Below are positions 1 through 7,759 of a stretch of 64,000 nucleotides of DNA, one piece after another. The notes beneath the pieces are model-generated. The model had not been told where the DNA came from. It ran no database searches and worked only from the letters and a program-made list of their open reading frames with translations. Origin of the DNA: an uncultured Eubacterium sp. (lineage in GTDB: Bacteria > Bacillota > Clostridia > Lachnospirales > Lachnospiraceae); contig CAJTMV010000006.1 in assembly GCA_910577225.1 (NCBI GenBank), positions 1-64,000 of the forward strand, in the 5' to 3' direction. How positions within the stretch are numbered: position 1 is the stretch's first letter; each line of letters starts with the position of its first letter. The position numbers and the translations under genes are program-made.

Positions 1-6
1 AAAAAG

Positions 7-46
7 AATAAGTCTGTAAGCTGTTTTTCTTGCTTACAAACTTATT
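7..46. repeat. Imperfect inverted repeat at left edge
   Basis: Arms at 7-21 and 32-46 pair at 14 of 15 positions around a 10-base T-rich loop. No T-run follows the right arm, so it is not a standard terminator. It lies 20 bases before the start of the DUF3737 gene and could be an operator or the end of a transcript from outside the window. Confidence 0.5.
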
Positions 47-65
47 ATACGAGGACGCGATAATT

Positions 66-917
66 ATGAAAACAATAACAGGTGAAAAGTTTGACAGGGA
101 GCGGGCTTTGTATGGAAGTGACGGACTGGTTTTGCGCCATTGCTCCTTTGATGGTCCGGCAGATGGGGAAAGTGCGTTAAAGGAAAGCAGGAATGTTGAG
201 GCGGAGGATTGTTTCTTTAATCTTCGTTACCCGTTCTGGCATGATGAACATATGAAAATTGTGGGTTCGGAAATGACAGAGCTTTGCCGGGCGGCTTTAT
301 GGTATTCAGAAAATATAGAGATTGTGGATACGAAACTGCACGGTATCAAAGCATTGCGGGAATGCAGACAGGTTAAAATACAAGGCTGCGACATTATATC
401 ACCGGAGTTTGGCTGGTCGGTGCATCAGATGGAAATGGAACACTCCACGGTGGAAAGCGAATACTTTATGATGCGTTCGGACTTTCTTACCTTTCGGGAC
501 GTAACACTGAAAGGAAAATACTCTTTTCAGTATATTGAAAATTCAGTTTTTGAAAACTGTAAGTTTGATACAAAGGATGCCTTTTGGCATGCAAAAAATA
601 TTGTGGTAAGGGACAGTGTGGTAAAGGGGGAGTATCTGGCATGGTACTGTGAAAATGTGACGTTTGAGAACTGTAGAATTATCGGCACACAGCCGCTATG
701 CTATTGCAAGGGACTGAAACTGGCTGACTGTGAGATGGTGGATACGGATTTATGTTTTGAGAAATCGGAGGTGGAGGCCACAATTAAGACGCCGGTGGAC
801 AGCATTAAAAATCCTCTTTCCGGGAATATTTATGTTCCATATGTAGGGGAGATGATCCGTGATGATGAAAAATCAAAAGGCAGAGTCATTTTGCCGAAGG
901 AGTGCTGTTGCGCTTAG
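66..917 (+). CDS. DUF3737 family parallel beta-helix protein
   Basis: The 283-residue product has no signal peptide and consists of short repeats such as ENCKF, ENCRI and VKIQGCDI, typical of a right-handed parallel beta-helix. It closely resembles the DUF3737 family of Firmicutes and Bacteroidetes, whose function is unknown. I start it at ATG 66, with GAGGA at 51-55 at good spacing, rather than at an earlier in-frame start at 30 that lacks a ribosome binding site. The C-terminal part (VPYVGEMIRDD) matches the usual family ending, so the gene looks complete. No enzymatic motif is visible. The next 390 bases hold no intact gene. Confidence 0.8.
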   Translation: MKTITGEKFDRERALYGSDGLVLRHCSFDGPADGESALKESRNVEAEDCFFNLRYPFWHDEHMKIVGSEMTELCRAALWYSENIEIVDTKLHGIKALRECRQVKIQGCDIISPEFGWSVHQMEMEHSTVESEYFMMRSDFLTFRDVTLKGKYSFQYIENSVFENCKFDTKDAFWHAKNIVVRDSVVKGEYLAWYCENVTFENCRIIGTQPLCYCKGLKLADCEMVDTDLCFEKSEVEATIKTPVDSIKNPLSGNIYVPYVGEMIRDDEKSKGRVILPKECCCA

Positions 918-1309
918 TGTCTGGCAGGAATGGAGACTGCTATGGGACAATGCCGTTTGCTATGGAAGCTATTCAGACGAAAAAGAAAAGTGAAACTGGA
1001 ATGCAGAGGAGAAAACAGCGGTTAAAGTTTCCACAGGGGAGCCTCCGGCAGGTAATTATCCTGCTCCGGAGTTAATAGGGATTCTTCCGGAAGTATGACT
1101 CTTCCGGTGAAAGGCGGGACCCGTCTGAAAAAGAATTATGTAGGAGAACACTTTAAAGATTATTGGTACGGCGTATGGAATCCCGCAATGGGCTGCATAC
1201 ATTAGAGCATGCGGAAAAGATTGGTTTGGGAAACCGCACATGTAAAATGGTAACTATCCATGAAATAAAAAATTATATCCAGGTTAGAAATTTAAAGGAG
1301 GAAAATAAG
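918..1309. other. Gene-free stretch with decayed coding traces
   Basis: No intact gene is visible. A short reading frame from 1096 (MTLPVKGG, then YVGEHFKDYWYGVWNP) breaks at a stop near 1200 and looks like a decayed coding fragment that I cannot assign. Two small GC-rich hairpins around CCGG (1030-1110) are present. The ribosome binding site of the next gene is at 1294-1301. Confidence 0.4.
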
Positions 1310-1657
1310 ATGCGTGATAAGATTGTACAGACTGCAGGCAGGGAAAGCCTGGGGGAATTTGCACCAATGTTTGCACATTTAAATGATGATGTTTTGTTTG
1401 GCGAGGTGTGGAACGAAGAGGCCATTTCTATTAAAACAAAATGTATTATTACCATAGTGTCATTGATGGCATCCGGAATTACAGATTCATCCCTTGTGTA
1501 TCATTTGGAAAATGCCAAAAATAACGGTGTAACAAAAGAAGAAATTGCAGCAATCATTACCCATGTGGCAATGTATACAGGCTGGCCGAAAGGATGGGCT
1601 GTATTCCGTCTGGCTAAGGATGTGTGGAAAGAAGAAATGACGTCATCTACGGAATAA
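1310..1657 (+). CDS. Carboxymuconolactone decarboxylase family protein
   Basis: This 115-residue protein has the all-helical carboxymuconolactone decarboxylase/AhpD-like fold. The middle reads SIKTKCIITIVSLMASG and the C-terminal half carries the family hallmark ITHVAMYTGWPKGW. There is no CxxC, so AhpD-type disulfide chemistry is unlikely. The start at 1310 is fixed by AAAGGAGG at 1294-1301; an upstream in-frame extension to 1163 has no ribosome binding site. Members often sit beside cupins and redox genes in Clostridia, and a cupin lies 2.2 kb downstream, but the substrate cannot be deduced. Confidence 0.85.
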   Translation: MRDKIVQTAGRESLGEFAPMFAHLNDDVLFGEVWNEEAISIKTKCIITIVSLMASGITDSSLVYHLENAKNNGVTKEEIAAIITHVAMYTGWPKGWAVFRLAKDVWKEEMTSSTE

Positions 1658-1662
1658 AAGAG

Positions 1663-1827
1663 ATGCCAGAACAGTATTTTTACGAATTGGCGAAGAAAAT
1701 GATGCTTTCTCTTTATTATATAGCGGGTGATACCTCTGGGCGGTGCGCCTTATGGGACAGGATGGAGAGGGAGATTTCTGAAATACGCAAGGTCTTTAAC
1801 CAGCCTCCCCGTATGATCAGCACTTGA
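1663..1827 (+). CDS. Small hypothetical protein (54 aa)
   Basis: A short frame directly after the previous gene, starting MPEQYFYELAKKM and ending before a hairpin at 1868. I do not recognise it, no ribosome binding site is convincing, and it may be the tail of a decayed gene or chance. It is listed because it fills the space between the upstream stop and the terminator. Confidence 0.25.
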   Translation: MPEQYFYELAKKMMLSLYYIAGDTSGRCALWDRMEREISEIRKVFNQPPRMIST

Positions 1828-1867
1828 AAAGACAATCCTGCCGTTTTGCACCTCGCATGGCAGATCG

Positions 1868-1915
1868 CAGCTCCCATAACCGATGGTAACAAATCGGAAA
1901 TGGGAGCTGTTGTTA
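1868..1915 (+). terminator. Stem-loop terminator
   Basis: A 10-bp stem (1868-1877 with 1900-1909) encloses an inner CCGAT/ATCGG stem and is followed by a weak T-rich tail (TGTTGTTAT). It probably ends the upstream transcript. Confidence 0.6.
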
Positions 1916-2069
1916 TAAGACTTAACAGGAGTGTTTGATGCATGGGATTAAAGTTGTTTGAAACAGATGCATGAATCGGTTCTGAAATCTGATTGATATG
2001 GCGCCTTTTTTTTGTTATGATAGATAGCGAAAAACGATGATAAATTATGATTAAGAGGAGGCAGGATGT

Positions 2070-2786
2070 ATGAATATGGATGACTATAAGGCGTATGTTT
2101 CGGCAGAAACTATGATGGGGCCAAATAGCGTAAGGATATTAGCGGAGCTGTTTGAAAAATATCCTTTACAGCTTGCACCGAATGATATGGTTCTTGACCT
2201 GGGATGCGGGACGGGACTGACAAGCCTTATCATTGCAAAAGAGACCGGATCGAAAGTTTTTGCAAACGATTTGTGGGTGAGTGCACAGGAAAATGAAAAA
2301 CGGTTTGCTGCATGGGGCGTAGAGGAACAGGTCACGCCTGTTTGTGAAGATGCGAACAGCCTTCCTTTTGAAGAACAGCAATTCCAGGTGCTGATTAGTA
2401 TCGATGCGTATCATTATTTTGCGGGAAGTGAGGGATTTTTTCAGGAAAAGATTTTGCCACTTATAAAAGACGGGGGAGTGGTTTTGATTGGAATCCCTGG
2501 TCTTAGGGATGCGTATGCAGGCTGTGAAAAGGAGCTTCTTACCGACTGGCTCGGAGAGGATGCAGCCATGTTCAAAAATCCAAAAGCATGGCAAGAATTA
2601 ATCGGTGACAGCGACCGAATCGAATCGGTGAAAGTATGGGAAATGGATTGCTTTAGCGAAGCATGGAACGACTGGCTGGATACAAATAATAAATTTGCGC
2701 TTGGAGACAGGCAGTATTTTGAATCGGTGATTCAGCCATATACCTGTTTCATCGGTATTTATATAAAGCTGAAACAGGCATTGTGA
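2070..2786 (+). CDS. Class I SAM-dependent methyltransferase
   Basis: The 238-residue protein has a Rossmann methyltransferase core: motif I VLDLGCGTG near residue 42, the acidic end of strand beta-2 (VFANDLW), a motif with CEDANSLPF, and ISIDAYHYF for motif IV. It resembles the cyclopropane-synthase-like/ubiE-like methyltransferases with a small-molecule or lipid acceptor, but nothing identifies the acceptor. The ATG at 2070 follows AGAGGAGG at 2054-2061; another ATG four bases upstream is out of frame. An AT-rich stretch just upstream with TATGAT near 2016 could hold its promoter. The TfoX-like gene follows 60 bases later. Confidence 0.85.
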   Translation: MNMDDYKAYVSAETMMGPNSVRILAELFEKYPLQLAPNDMVLDLGCGTGLTSLIIAKETGSKVFANDLWVSAQENEKRFAAWGVEEQVTPVCEDANSLPFEEQQFQVLISIDAYHYFAGSEGFFQEKILPLIKDGGVVLIGIPGLRDAYAGCEKELLTDWLGEDAAMFKNPKAWQELIGDSDRIESVKVWEMDCFSEAWNDWLDTNNKFALGDRQYFESVIQPYTCFIGIYIKLKQAL

Positions 2787-2847
2787 AGTGCCGGGGAGAA
2801 CGTTTATTAACTGAAAATCAGGGATGGAACGATATAGGAGCGAGGAT

Positions 2848-3105
2848 ATGGCGGAATTAACATCTATGATAAATATTGGCAGGGAAATGGAAAAAAAGCT
2901 GCATGCGGTTGGGATTGGTTCGGCGGAGGAACTGATTCATTCAGGTGCAGAACAGGCGTTTCTGAAATTGAAAGGAAAATATCCCAGCGTCTGTCTGGTT
3001 CATTTATACGCGCTGGAGGGAGCGATTTGTAATGTAGAGTTTAACAACCTGTCGCAGAGCAGGAAACAGGAACTGAAAGAGTTTAGTGATTTTTTGAAGA
3101 ACTGA
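2848..3105 (+). CDS. TfoX C-terminal domain protein
   Basis: An 85-residue protein consisting only of the TfoX/Sxy C-terminal helix-hairpin-helix-like domain: MINIGREMEKKLHAVGI, AEELIHSGAEQAFLKLK and HLYALEGAI are close to the family pattern. The N-terminal TfoX domain needed for competence regulation in Proteobacteria is absent, as usual for such standalone Firmicute proteins, so a competence role should not be assumed. I choose ATG 2848, with AGGAG at 2836-2840, over ATG 2824. The 3' end overlaps the first copy of a degenerate tandem repeat. Confidence 0.85.
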   Translation: MAELTSMINIGREMEKKLHAVGIGSAEELIHSGAEQAFLKLKGKYPSVCLVHLYALEGAICNVEFNNLSQSRKQELKEFSDFLKN

Positions 3106-3181
3106 GGGCGGGATATTTTGTTTTTGGAAGAACTAAGGGCAGCATGCGTCGTTATTTTTGGAAGAGCCGAGGGCGGCATGC
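3091..3181 (+). repeat. Three degenerate ~33-bp tandem copies at the tfoX-like 3' end
   Basis: Three related units begin at 3091, 3121 and 3155, each with the pattern TTTTTG-GAAGA-C-GAGGGCGGCATGC. The first lies inside the end of the upstream gene and supplies its stop region. The copies look like a local duplication of the gene's last codons. Confidence 0.7.
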
Positions 3182-3224
3182 TGCGCGGTCAATAAATGAG
3201 GCAAAATTAAGATAGAGGTGCGGT

Positions 3225-3659
3225 ATGCAAATATCAAGCAGATTTACCATAGCGGTTCATGTTCTCATATGTATTGAGACATTTAAAAATGATTATAAGG
3301 TAACAAGTGATTTCCTTGCGTCCAGTGTGAATGTAAATCCTGTCGTGATCAGACGTCTGTTACAGCAGCTGAAAAAAGCAGGAATCATTACCGTCCGGCG
3401 GGGGAGCGGCGGAGCAGATATTGAAAAACCTCTGAATACGATTACGTTGTTAGACGTATACAATGCTGTGGAGTGTGTGGGAGGAGGAGAACTCTTCCAT
3501 TTCCATGAGAATCCGAACCAGCAATGTCCGGTAGGAAAAAATATTCATACCATTTTAGATGAAAGGCTGGATGAAATTCAAAAGGCAATGGAAAAGGAAA
3601 TGCAATCTGTGTCCATAAAGGATATGATGGATGATGCAAAAAAGCTGATCAGCGTATAA
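3225..3659 (+). CDS. Rrf2 family transcriptional regulator
   Basis: This 144-residue protein has the Rrf2 N-terminal winged helix (MQISSRFTIAVHVLICIE, then VNPVVIRRLLQQLKKAGII and a wing with RRGSGGADI). It resembles the YwnA-type group. The cysteine triad that binds an iron-sulfur cluster in IscR/NsrR is not present; cysteines at about 16, 85 and 103 are differently spaced. It lies just upstream of a cupin gene whose promoter region contains an inverted TTGTAAC/GTTACAA pair and a TTGTTGTA direct repeat, so the cupin is a plausible target (inference). Start ATG 3225 follows GATAGAGGTG. Confidence 0.85.
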   Translation: MQISSRFTIAVHVLICIETFKNDYKVTSDFLASSVNVNPVVIRRLLQQLKKAGIITVRRGSGGADIEKPLNTITLLDVYNAVECVGGGELFHFHENPNQQCPVGKNIHTILDERLDEIQKAMEKEMQSVSIKDMMDDAKKLISV

Positions 3660-3713
3660 AATCCCTGATGTTCCATTTGGAAAAGATGGAAATTTAATTT
3701 ACAGAAACTTTTG

Positions 3714-3774
3714 TTGTAACTATTGACAGTACAATGGAAAAATGCTATACTTGTTGTATCAATAAAAGTTACAA
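3714..3774 (+). promoter_or_regulatory. Promoter and candidate Rrf2 operator of the cupin gene
   Basis: A consensus promoter is visible: TTGACA at 3723-3728, 17-bp spacer, TATACT at 3746-3751. It is flanked by TTGTAAC (3714-3720) and its inverse GTTACAA (3768-3774), and TTGTTGTA occurs on both sides of the promoter. This arrangement suits binding by the adjacent Rrf2 regulator; that link is inferred. Confidence 0.7.
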
Positions 3775-3794
3775 TAAATATGGAGGTAAAAAAG

Positions 3795-4145
3795 ATGGCA
3801 AATTATAGTAAAGTCAGCGTTGCACAGGATGCAAGAACAGAGCTGCATGACAAACTTTCTCTGACAGGAGCAGAAGTAAGTATTAATCATCTTTCGGCAG
3901 GAACAGGAGTACCTTTTGTTCACGCACACAAGAATAACGAAGAAATCTATGTTATTCTCGAAGGAAAAGGAAAAGCCGTGATCGACGGGGAAACCGTAGA
4001 ACTGGCAGCTGGTGACTGGATGCGTATTGCGCCGGCAGGAAAGCGGCAGTTTTTTGCGGCAGACGATACAGCAATCTGCTTCGCCTGTATCCAGGTCAGG
4101 GAAAATTCTCTGGAAGCCTATACGCAGGATGATGCAGTTGTCTAA
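3795..4145 (+). CDS. Single-domain cupin protein
   Basis: A 116-residue cupin_2 protein. Motif 1 shows HAHKNNEEIYVILEGKG, with two histidines and a glutamate expected to bind metal, and motif 2 is GDWMRIAPAGKRQFFAA, in which the usual metal-binding histidine is replaced. This suggests altered or weaker metal binding. The start at 3795 follows TATGGAGG. It has its own strong promoter and terminator, so it is monocistronic. Function could be sugar-phosphate or small-molecule related, or redox-linked given the upstream Rrf2 gene; sequence does not decide. Confidence 0.85.
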   Translation: MANYSKVSVAQDARTELHDKLSLTGAEVSINHLSAGTGVPFVHAHKNNEEIYVILEGKGKAVIDGETVELAAGDWMRIAPAGKRQFFAADDTAICFACIQVRENSLEAYTQDDAVV

Positions 4146-4262
4146 AGCAATAAAATGGAATGTCTTTTCGCAAAATATAATGGTTATTAAATTTCCAACA
4201 TACTGATTGCCGGACGATAACTACATGATAACGAACGGCTCTATGTCGTTGTTTTAGACTTT

Positions 4263-4307
4263 ACCACCTGATTGATGAATGAAAATCAGGTGGTATTTTA
4301 TTTTTTC
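4263..4307 (+). terminator. Strong rho-independent terminator
   Basis: A perfect 11-bp stem (ACCACCTGATT at 4263-4273 with 4284-4294) is followed by ATTTTATTTTTTC. It closes the cupin transcript. Confidence 0.9.
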
Positions 4308-4466
4308 ACGGATTTTATATATGCAGAAACCGCAAACGGCACTGCGCCTATGGAATTTGCAAGAGAGATTTTATACGCTCTGCAGGCAGCAGGTGAGGAT
4401 CAGATAACAGACTGGTATAATTTTCATAAACTGGGTTACTATACAGCTTCAATGCCAAAAATGTAA
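4308..4466 (+). pseudogene. Unrecognised coding remnant
   Basis: The frame running into 4466 encodes AETANGTAPMEFAREILYAL and a C-terminal YYTASMPKM, which looks like the tail of a real protein. Its only ATG lies inside the cupin terminator hairpin and no ribosome binding site is present, so I treat it as a fragment left by a deletion. The parent family was not recognised. Confidence 0.35.
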
Positions 4467-4607
4467 TTTGGATTTTAGAAAGAATCACGTTTTTCAAACC
4501 TTAGGGACTTTAACTTTGTAGCAGCAATGGGTAAATAAATCTGTTATAATTATAGAAAGCGTTTCATATTCGCTGCCTGATTGCTGCAAATGAGGAGGAG
4601 ATTCTTT

Positions 4608-4754
4608 TTGGATAACGAATACAGTTGTAAAATAGCAGACAGTCTGTTTCAGTCGCTAAAGGAATTTATAGTGCTGGGCTTGTGTGGAAGAACCGGATCC
4701 GGACGAGGATTATTAATGAATGGCTATGTAGAAACGCATAGCCATTTTAAATAG
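4608..4754 (+). pseudogene. P-loop NTPase gene reduced to its N-terminus
   Basis: A TTG start at 4608 sits behind a strong GAGGAGGAG ribosome binding site and encodes 48 residues containing LGLCGRTGSGRG, a Walker A P-loop close to the N-terminus, as in uridine-kinase-like NTPases. The frame then runs straight into the hairpin of a terminator and stops. The layout is a normal 5' end joined to a normal 3' terminator, with the body of the gene missing, which suggests an internal deletion. A small functional peptide is possible but unlikely. Confidence 0.5.
4719..4750 (+). terminator. Terminator at the end of the P-loop remnant
   Basis: AATGGCTATG (4719-4728) pairs with CATAGCCATT (4737-4746), loop of eight bases, followed by TTTT. 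The right arm overlaps the remnant's last codons. Confidence 0.65.
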
Positions 4755-4786
4755 TTTCATATAGATTTTACAATTTGCATCGTTCG

Positions 4787-5377
4787 TTAACGAATGACCT
4801 GTATCTTAAAAGCAGTTGTCTGCGGCGGAATGCCTGCGGTCATAAAAGACGCGTGTTCGACCCTTACCCGCATGCCCGGCCGAAGGGCGGAAAGTCTTGT
4901 TCTTCTCCCGAAAATATCCAGGATTACGGTATCAGGTAGAATGTGAAACCGGATGGCAGAAGAAGGATTCGGACCGGACAGGACAATGATAAAATTATTT
5001 CGCGCGTTAATTTCCGCGATTCTTCCGGTTGTAGTTACTGATTGCGCGGGGCGGTTTGTGATTCGGATAAAGAATGCCTGCGACTGGGGCGGTATGCTTC
5101 TTGTCATGGCAGAAGAAAAGCTGGCGTCTACGGTCATGCCGCGTTCCAGTTCGCCGGGGCGGATATTCCGTCCCTGTTCATCGAAAATGTCCGTGTCATG
5201 GTTTACGACCAGGCGGACGGTACCGGATGGTGTACCGCATCCGGCGCAGTTCGTATACGAAATAGTTACAAAAACAGTGCCGCGTTCTCTGGCAACATCT
5301 TCAATTAACGCGGAAAATACCCGCAGAATGTTGCGGTCCGGCCTTACAGGTGCAGAAAGATTGTCGATATGATCCAT
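4787..5377 (-). CDS. Hypothetical protein with two internal repeats
   Basis: A 196-residue protein of unknown function without a signal peptide or membrane segment. Its two halves share a motif of about 60 residues: GRNIRPGELERGMTVDAS followed by IPPQSQAFFIRI, and GRRTRLSALRPGMRVRVEHA followed by IPPQTTAFKIQV. The repeated unit looks like a small beta-barrel of the DUF5666/OB type. Two cysteines (NCAGCG) are close together in the first half. I prefer ATG 5377 (MDHIDNLS), with TCAGGT upstream, to ATG 5404, which has no ribosome binding site. The gene stands alone on the minus strand between + strand genes. Confidence 0.6.
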   Translation of the reverse strand: MDHIDNLSAPVRPDRNILRVFSALIEDVARERGTVFVTISYTNCAGCGTPSGTVRLVVNHDTDIFDEQGRNIRPGELERGMTVDASFSSAMTRSIPPQSQAFFIRITNRPAQSVTTTGRIAEINARNNFIIVLSGPNPSSAIRFHILPDTVILDIFGRRTRLSALRPGMRVRVEHASFMTAGIPPQTTAFKIQVIR

Positions 5378-5648
5378 GTAATTACCTGATTTATGTTTTC
5401 TCATTAGTATATGCAGGCAATCAGAAACTGTTCGTTGGAAACTGTCCGGAAAAAGAATGGAAAAAAATGAAAAAAATAATAAAAGCGCGAATCATTTTGG
5501 ATGTGATTGCGTCTTAATAGATATAAGTTCCTCAGACGCCACAATGCGAACAGGAACGAAAACAGCCGCCTAAAGACATCCGCTGCAGCGGCAGATTGTT
5601 TTTAAGCGTAAACTTTTTAAAATAAGAACAAAGAAAAGGAGAACAGGT

Positions 5649-7373
5649 ATGGAACGAAAAAAAAGAGTTGTAAGATCAGCGATATGTGCGGCGCTAATCG
5701 CTGCGATGTTAGTTCCGCTGCTTCCGGGCGCGTATGCAGGCAGTACGGCACAGGCGAAAACGGACAGCATTTCATATTTGAATACGGTGTTTACGAAAAA
5801 GCTGTATTTGAATACGAAAAAAATCGGATTTAAATCCGACGGGCTCAGAACGACGGACAATGCACAGACTGTAAAAAAGGTATACAAACTGCTGGCAAAC
5901 ATGCAGCTTCAGGCAGACAGGAATACCGGAACCAATCAGAAACAGAAAGAAGTTTCAGTCATCCTTTACAAAAAGAACGGAAGTAAAAAAACATATACGT
6001 TTTACGGGAACCGGATGCGTGCCGGCAGTCAGGAGTTTCTCATATTGAAAAATCATCCGGTCGCTCAGATTGAAAAGATGTTTGAGCCGCAGACATCCGG
6101 TGCGGTTGCAAAGGCAGACTATCCTAAGACGGCACAGTATCCGGATGAGGCGCATTTTACAAATGCGAACGGACAGTTTGACGAGGCGGGTTATTCCAAA
6201 GCATACGACGCATGGTGGGATGGGGTAAGAAGCAGGAGTGAACGAACCGGTTATGCAGACGGTATGGATGCGTTTTTGGAAAAAAGCGCAAAGCAGTTTT
6301 TGTCTGATGCCAAAAACCAAAATCGGATTTATTCGCCGCTGAACGTCTACATGGCGCTGGGTATGCTGGCAGAGCTGACCAATGGAAACAGCAGACAGCA
6401 GATTCTGGATCTGCTGGGAAGTAAAGATCTGGAGTCGTTACGCGGTCAGGTATCCGACTTATGGAACGCCAATTATGTGAATGACGGCAGAACAACCAGT
6501 ATTCTGGCAGCTTCTTTATGGATGGATCAGGATGTGAATTATCTTCCGTCCACGTTGCAGACGCTGGCGAAAAATTATTATGCGTCTTCTTACCAGGGAA
6601 AGATGGGATCCGGAGCATTTAATAAAGAACTGCAAAACTGGCTGAATGAGCAGACCGGCGGTTTATTAAAACAGCAGGCTTCACAGATGGAACTGAATCC
6701 GCAGACCGTTATGGCGCTGGCAACAACGATTTATTTCCGTGCCAAATGGAAAGACGAATTTTTAAATGCAGATACAAAAGAAGATGTTTTTCATGCGGAT
6801 ACAGCGGATATTACCTGTGAATTTATGCACCGGAATAAGTTTGCAGGAACCTGTTATGAGGGGGAACGTTTCCGCGCGGTTTCACAAAGTCTGGAAGGGA
6901 CAGGCGATATGTGGCTGATACTGCCGGATCAGGGAGTGACGCCGGATGAACTGCTGAACGATCCGCAGGCAGTGAAGTTTTTCGTATCAAAAGACAAATA
7001 CGAGTGGCAGGATAAAAAACAGGTCTGGGTAAATCTGGCTGTGCCAAAATTTGACGTCTCTTCGATGTTTGAGCTGAAAGACGGACTGATGGCGCTTGGC
7101 GTTACAGATGTATTCGATGCGAAGGCGTCTGATTTTTCACCAATGACGACAGATACCGACGGACTTTTTGTCTCCCGTACAGATCATGCGGCCAGGGTGT
7201 CTGTCGATGAAAAAGGGGTGGAGGCAGCGGCTTATACGGTAATCAGCGCCGATGCGACCGGCCTGCTGCTGGCGGATGATGAGATCGATTTTATTTTAGA
7301 CCGGCCGTTTTTATTTGTAGTTACCGGATCTGACGGGCTGCCGTTATTTACAGGAATCGTAAATCAGCCGTAA
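5649..7373 (+). CDS. Secreted serpin (serine protease inhibitor)
   Basis: The 574-residue protein has a signal peptide (positive MERKKR, hydrophobic run, AYAG near residue 30), an N-terminal domain of about 160 residues not found in ordinary serpins, and a serpin domain from about residue 200. Serpin landmarks include IYSPLNVYMALGMLAEL and the C-terminal signature DFILDRPFLFVV. The reactive-centre hinge reads EKGVEAAAYT, with small residues as in inhibitory serpins; counting from the conserved glutamate puts P1 near the A-T-G of SADATG, which hints at a protease that accepts small residues, but this is uncertain. Bacterial serpins of gut commensals inhibit host or bacterial proteases. GGAG upstream supports ATG 5649. 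Confidence 0.92.
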   Translation: MERKKRVVRSAICAALIAAMLVPLLPGAYAGSTAQAKTDSISYLNTVFTKKLYLNTKKIGFKSDGLRTTDNAQTVKKVYKLLANMQLQADRNTGTNQKQKEVSVILYKKNGSKKTYTFYGNRMRAGSQEFLILKNHPVAQIEKMFEPQTSGAVAKADYPKTAQYPDEAHFTNANGQFDEAGYSKAYDAWWDGVRSRSERTGYADGMDAFLEKSAKQFLSDAKNQNRIYSPLNVYMALGMLAELTNGNSRQQILDLLGSKDLESLRGQVSDLWNANYVNDGRTTSILAASLWMDQDVNYLPSTLQTLAKNYYASSYQGKMGSGAFNKELQNWLNEQTGGLLKQQASQMELNPQTVMALATTIYFRAKWKDEFLNADTKEDVFHADTADITCEFMHRNKFAGTCYEGERFRAVSQSLEGTGDMWLILPDQGVTPDELLNDPQAVKFFVSKDKYEWQDKKQVWVNLAVPKFDVSSMFELKDGLMALGVTDVFDAKASDFSPMTTDTDGLFVSRTDHAARVSVDEKGVEAAAYTVISADATGLLLADDEIDFILDRPFLFVVTGSDGLPLFTGIVNQP

Positions 7374-7578
7374 AGCCATATCTACAGACGAGCGTTTGTC
7401 CGAATTTGCGTAAAATCACAAAACCGGTTGAAATCCCCTGCAAAGAAGATTATAATAGTTCACATATGCATCGTTCCTTAGATTCAGATCTGATGGAAAG
7501 AAGATATCATAATGGAAAGAAGATATCATACAGGAAGATGTCAGAATGAAAACAGAAATAGAACAGGAGGAGTTTCTT

Positions 7579-7737
7579 ATGGCAGCATTTTTGGGAAGTT
7601 TTGCAGAATATGTCTTAAAAGCCGTTATTTATGCGGTGCTTGCCCTGCTCGGCGTAAAGGCGGGGAAGGCGCTTCGTGAAAACAAAGACGCAAAAAATAC
7701 ATCGACGGTTCGGATTCACAATACCGGCCGCAGATAA
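7579..7737 (+). CDS. Small single-pass membrane protein
   Basis: A 52-residue protein with one hydrophobic segment (YVLKAVIYAVLALLGVKAG) and a basic, polar tail. Start ATG 7579 follows CAGGAGG. Similar short proteins are common in Lachnospiraceae and carry misleading database names; no function is known. It lies 22 bases upstream of alaS, so the two may be cotranscribed. Confidence 0.6.
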   Translation: MAAFLGSFAEYVLKAVIYAVLALLGVKAGKALRENKDAKNTSTVRIHNTGRR

Positions 7738-7759
7738 AGCATTTTGGAGGACAAACAGC

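Noticed and set aside
4272..4466. A complete small gene starting at ATG 4272
   Set aside because: The start lies inside the terminator hairpin of the cupin gene and has no ribosome binding site; treated as a remnant.
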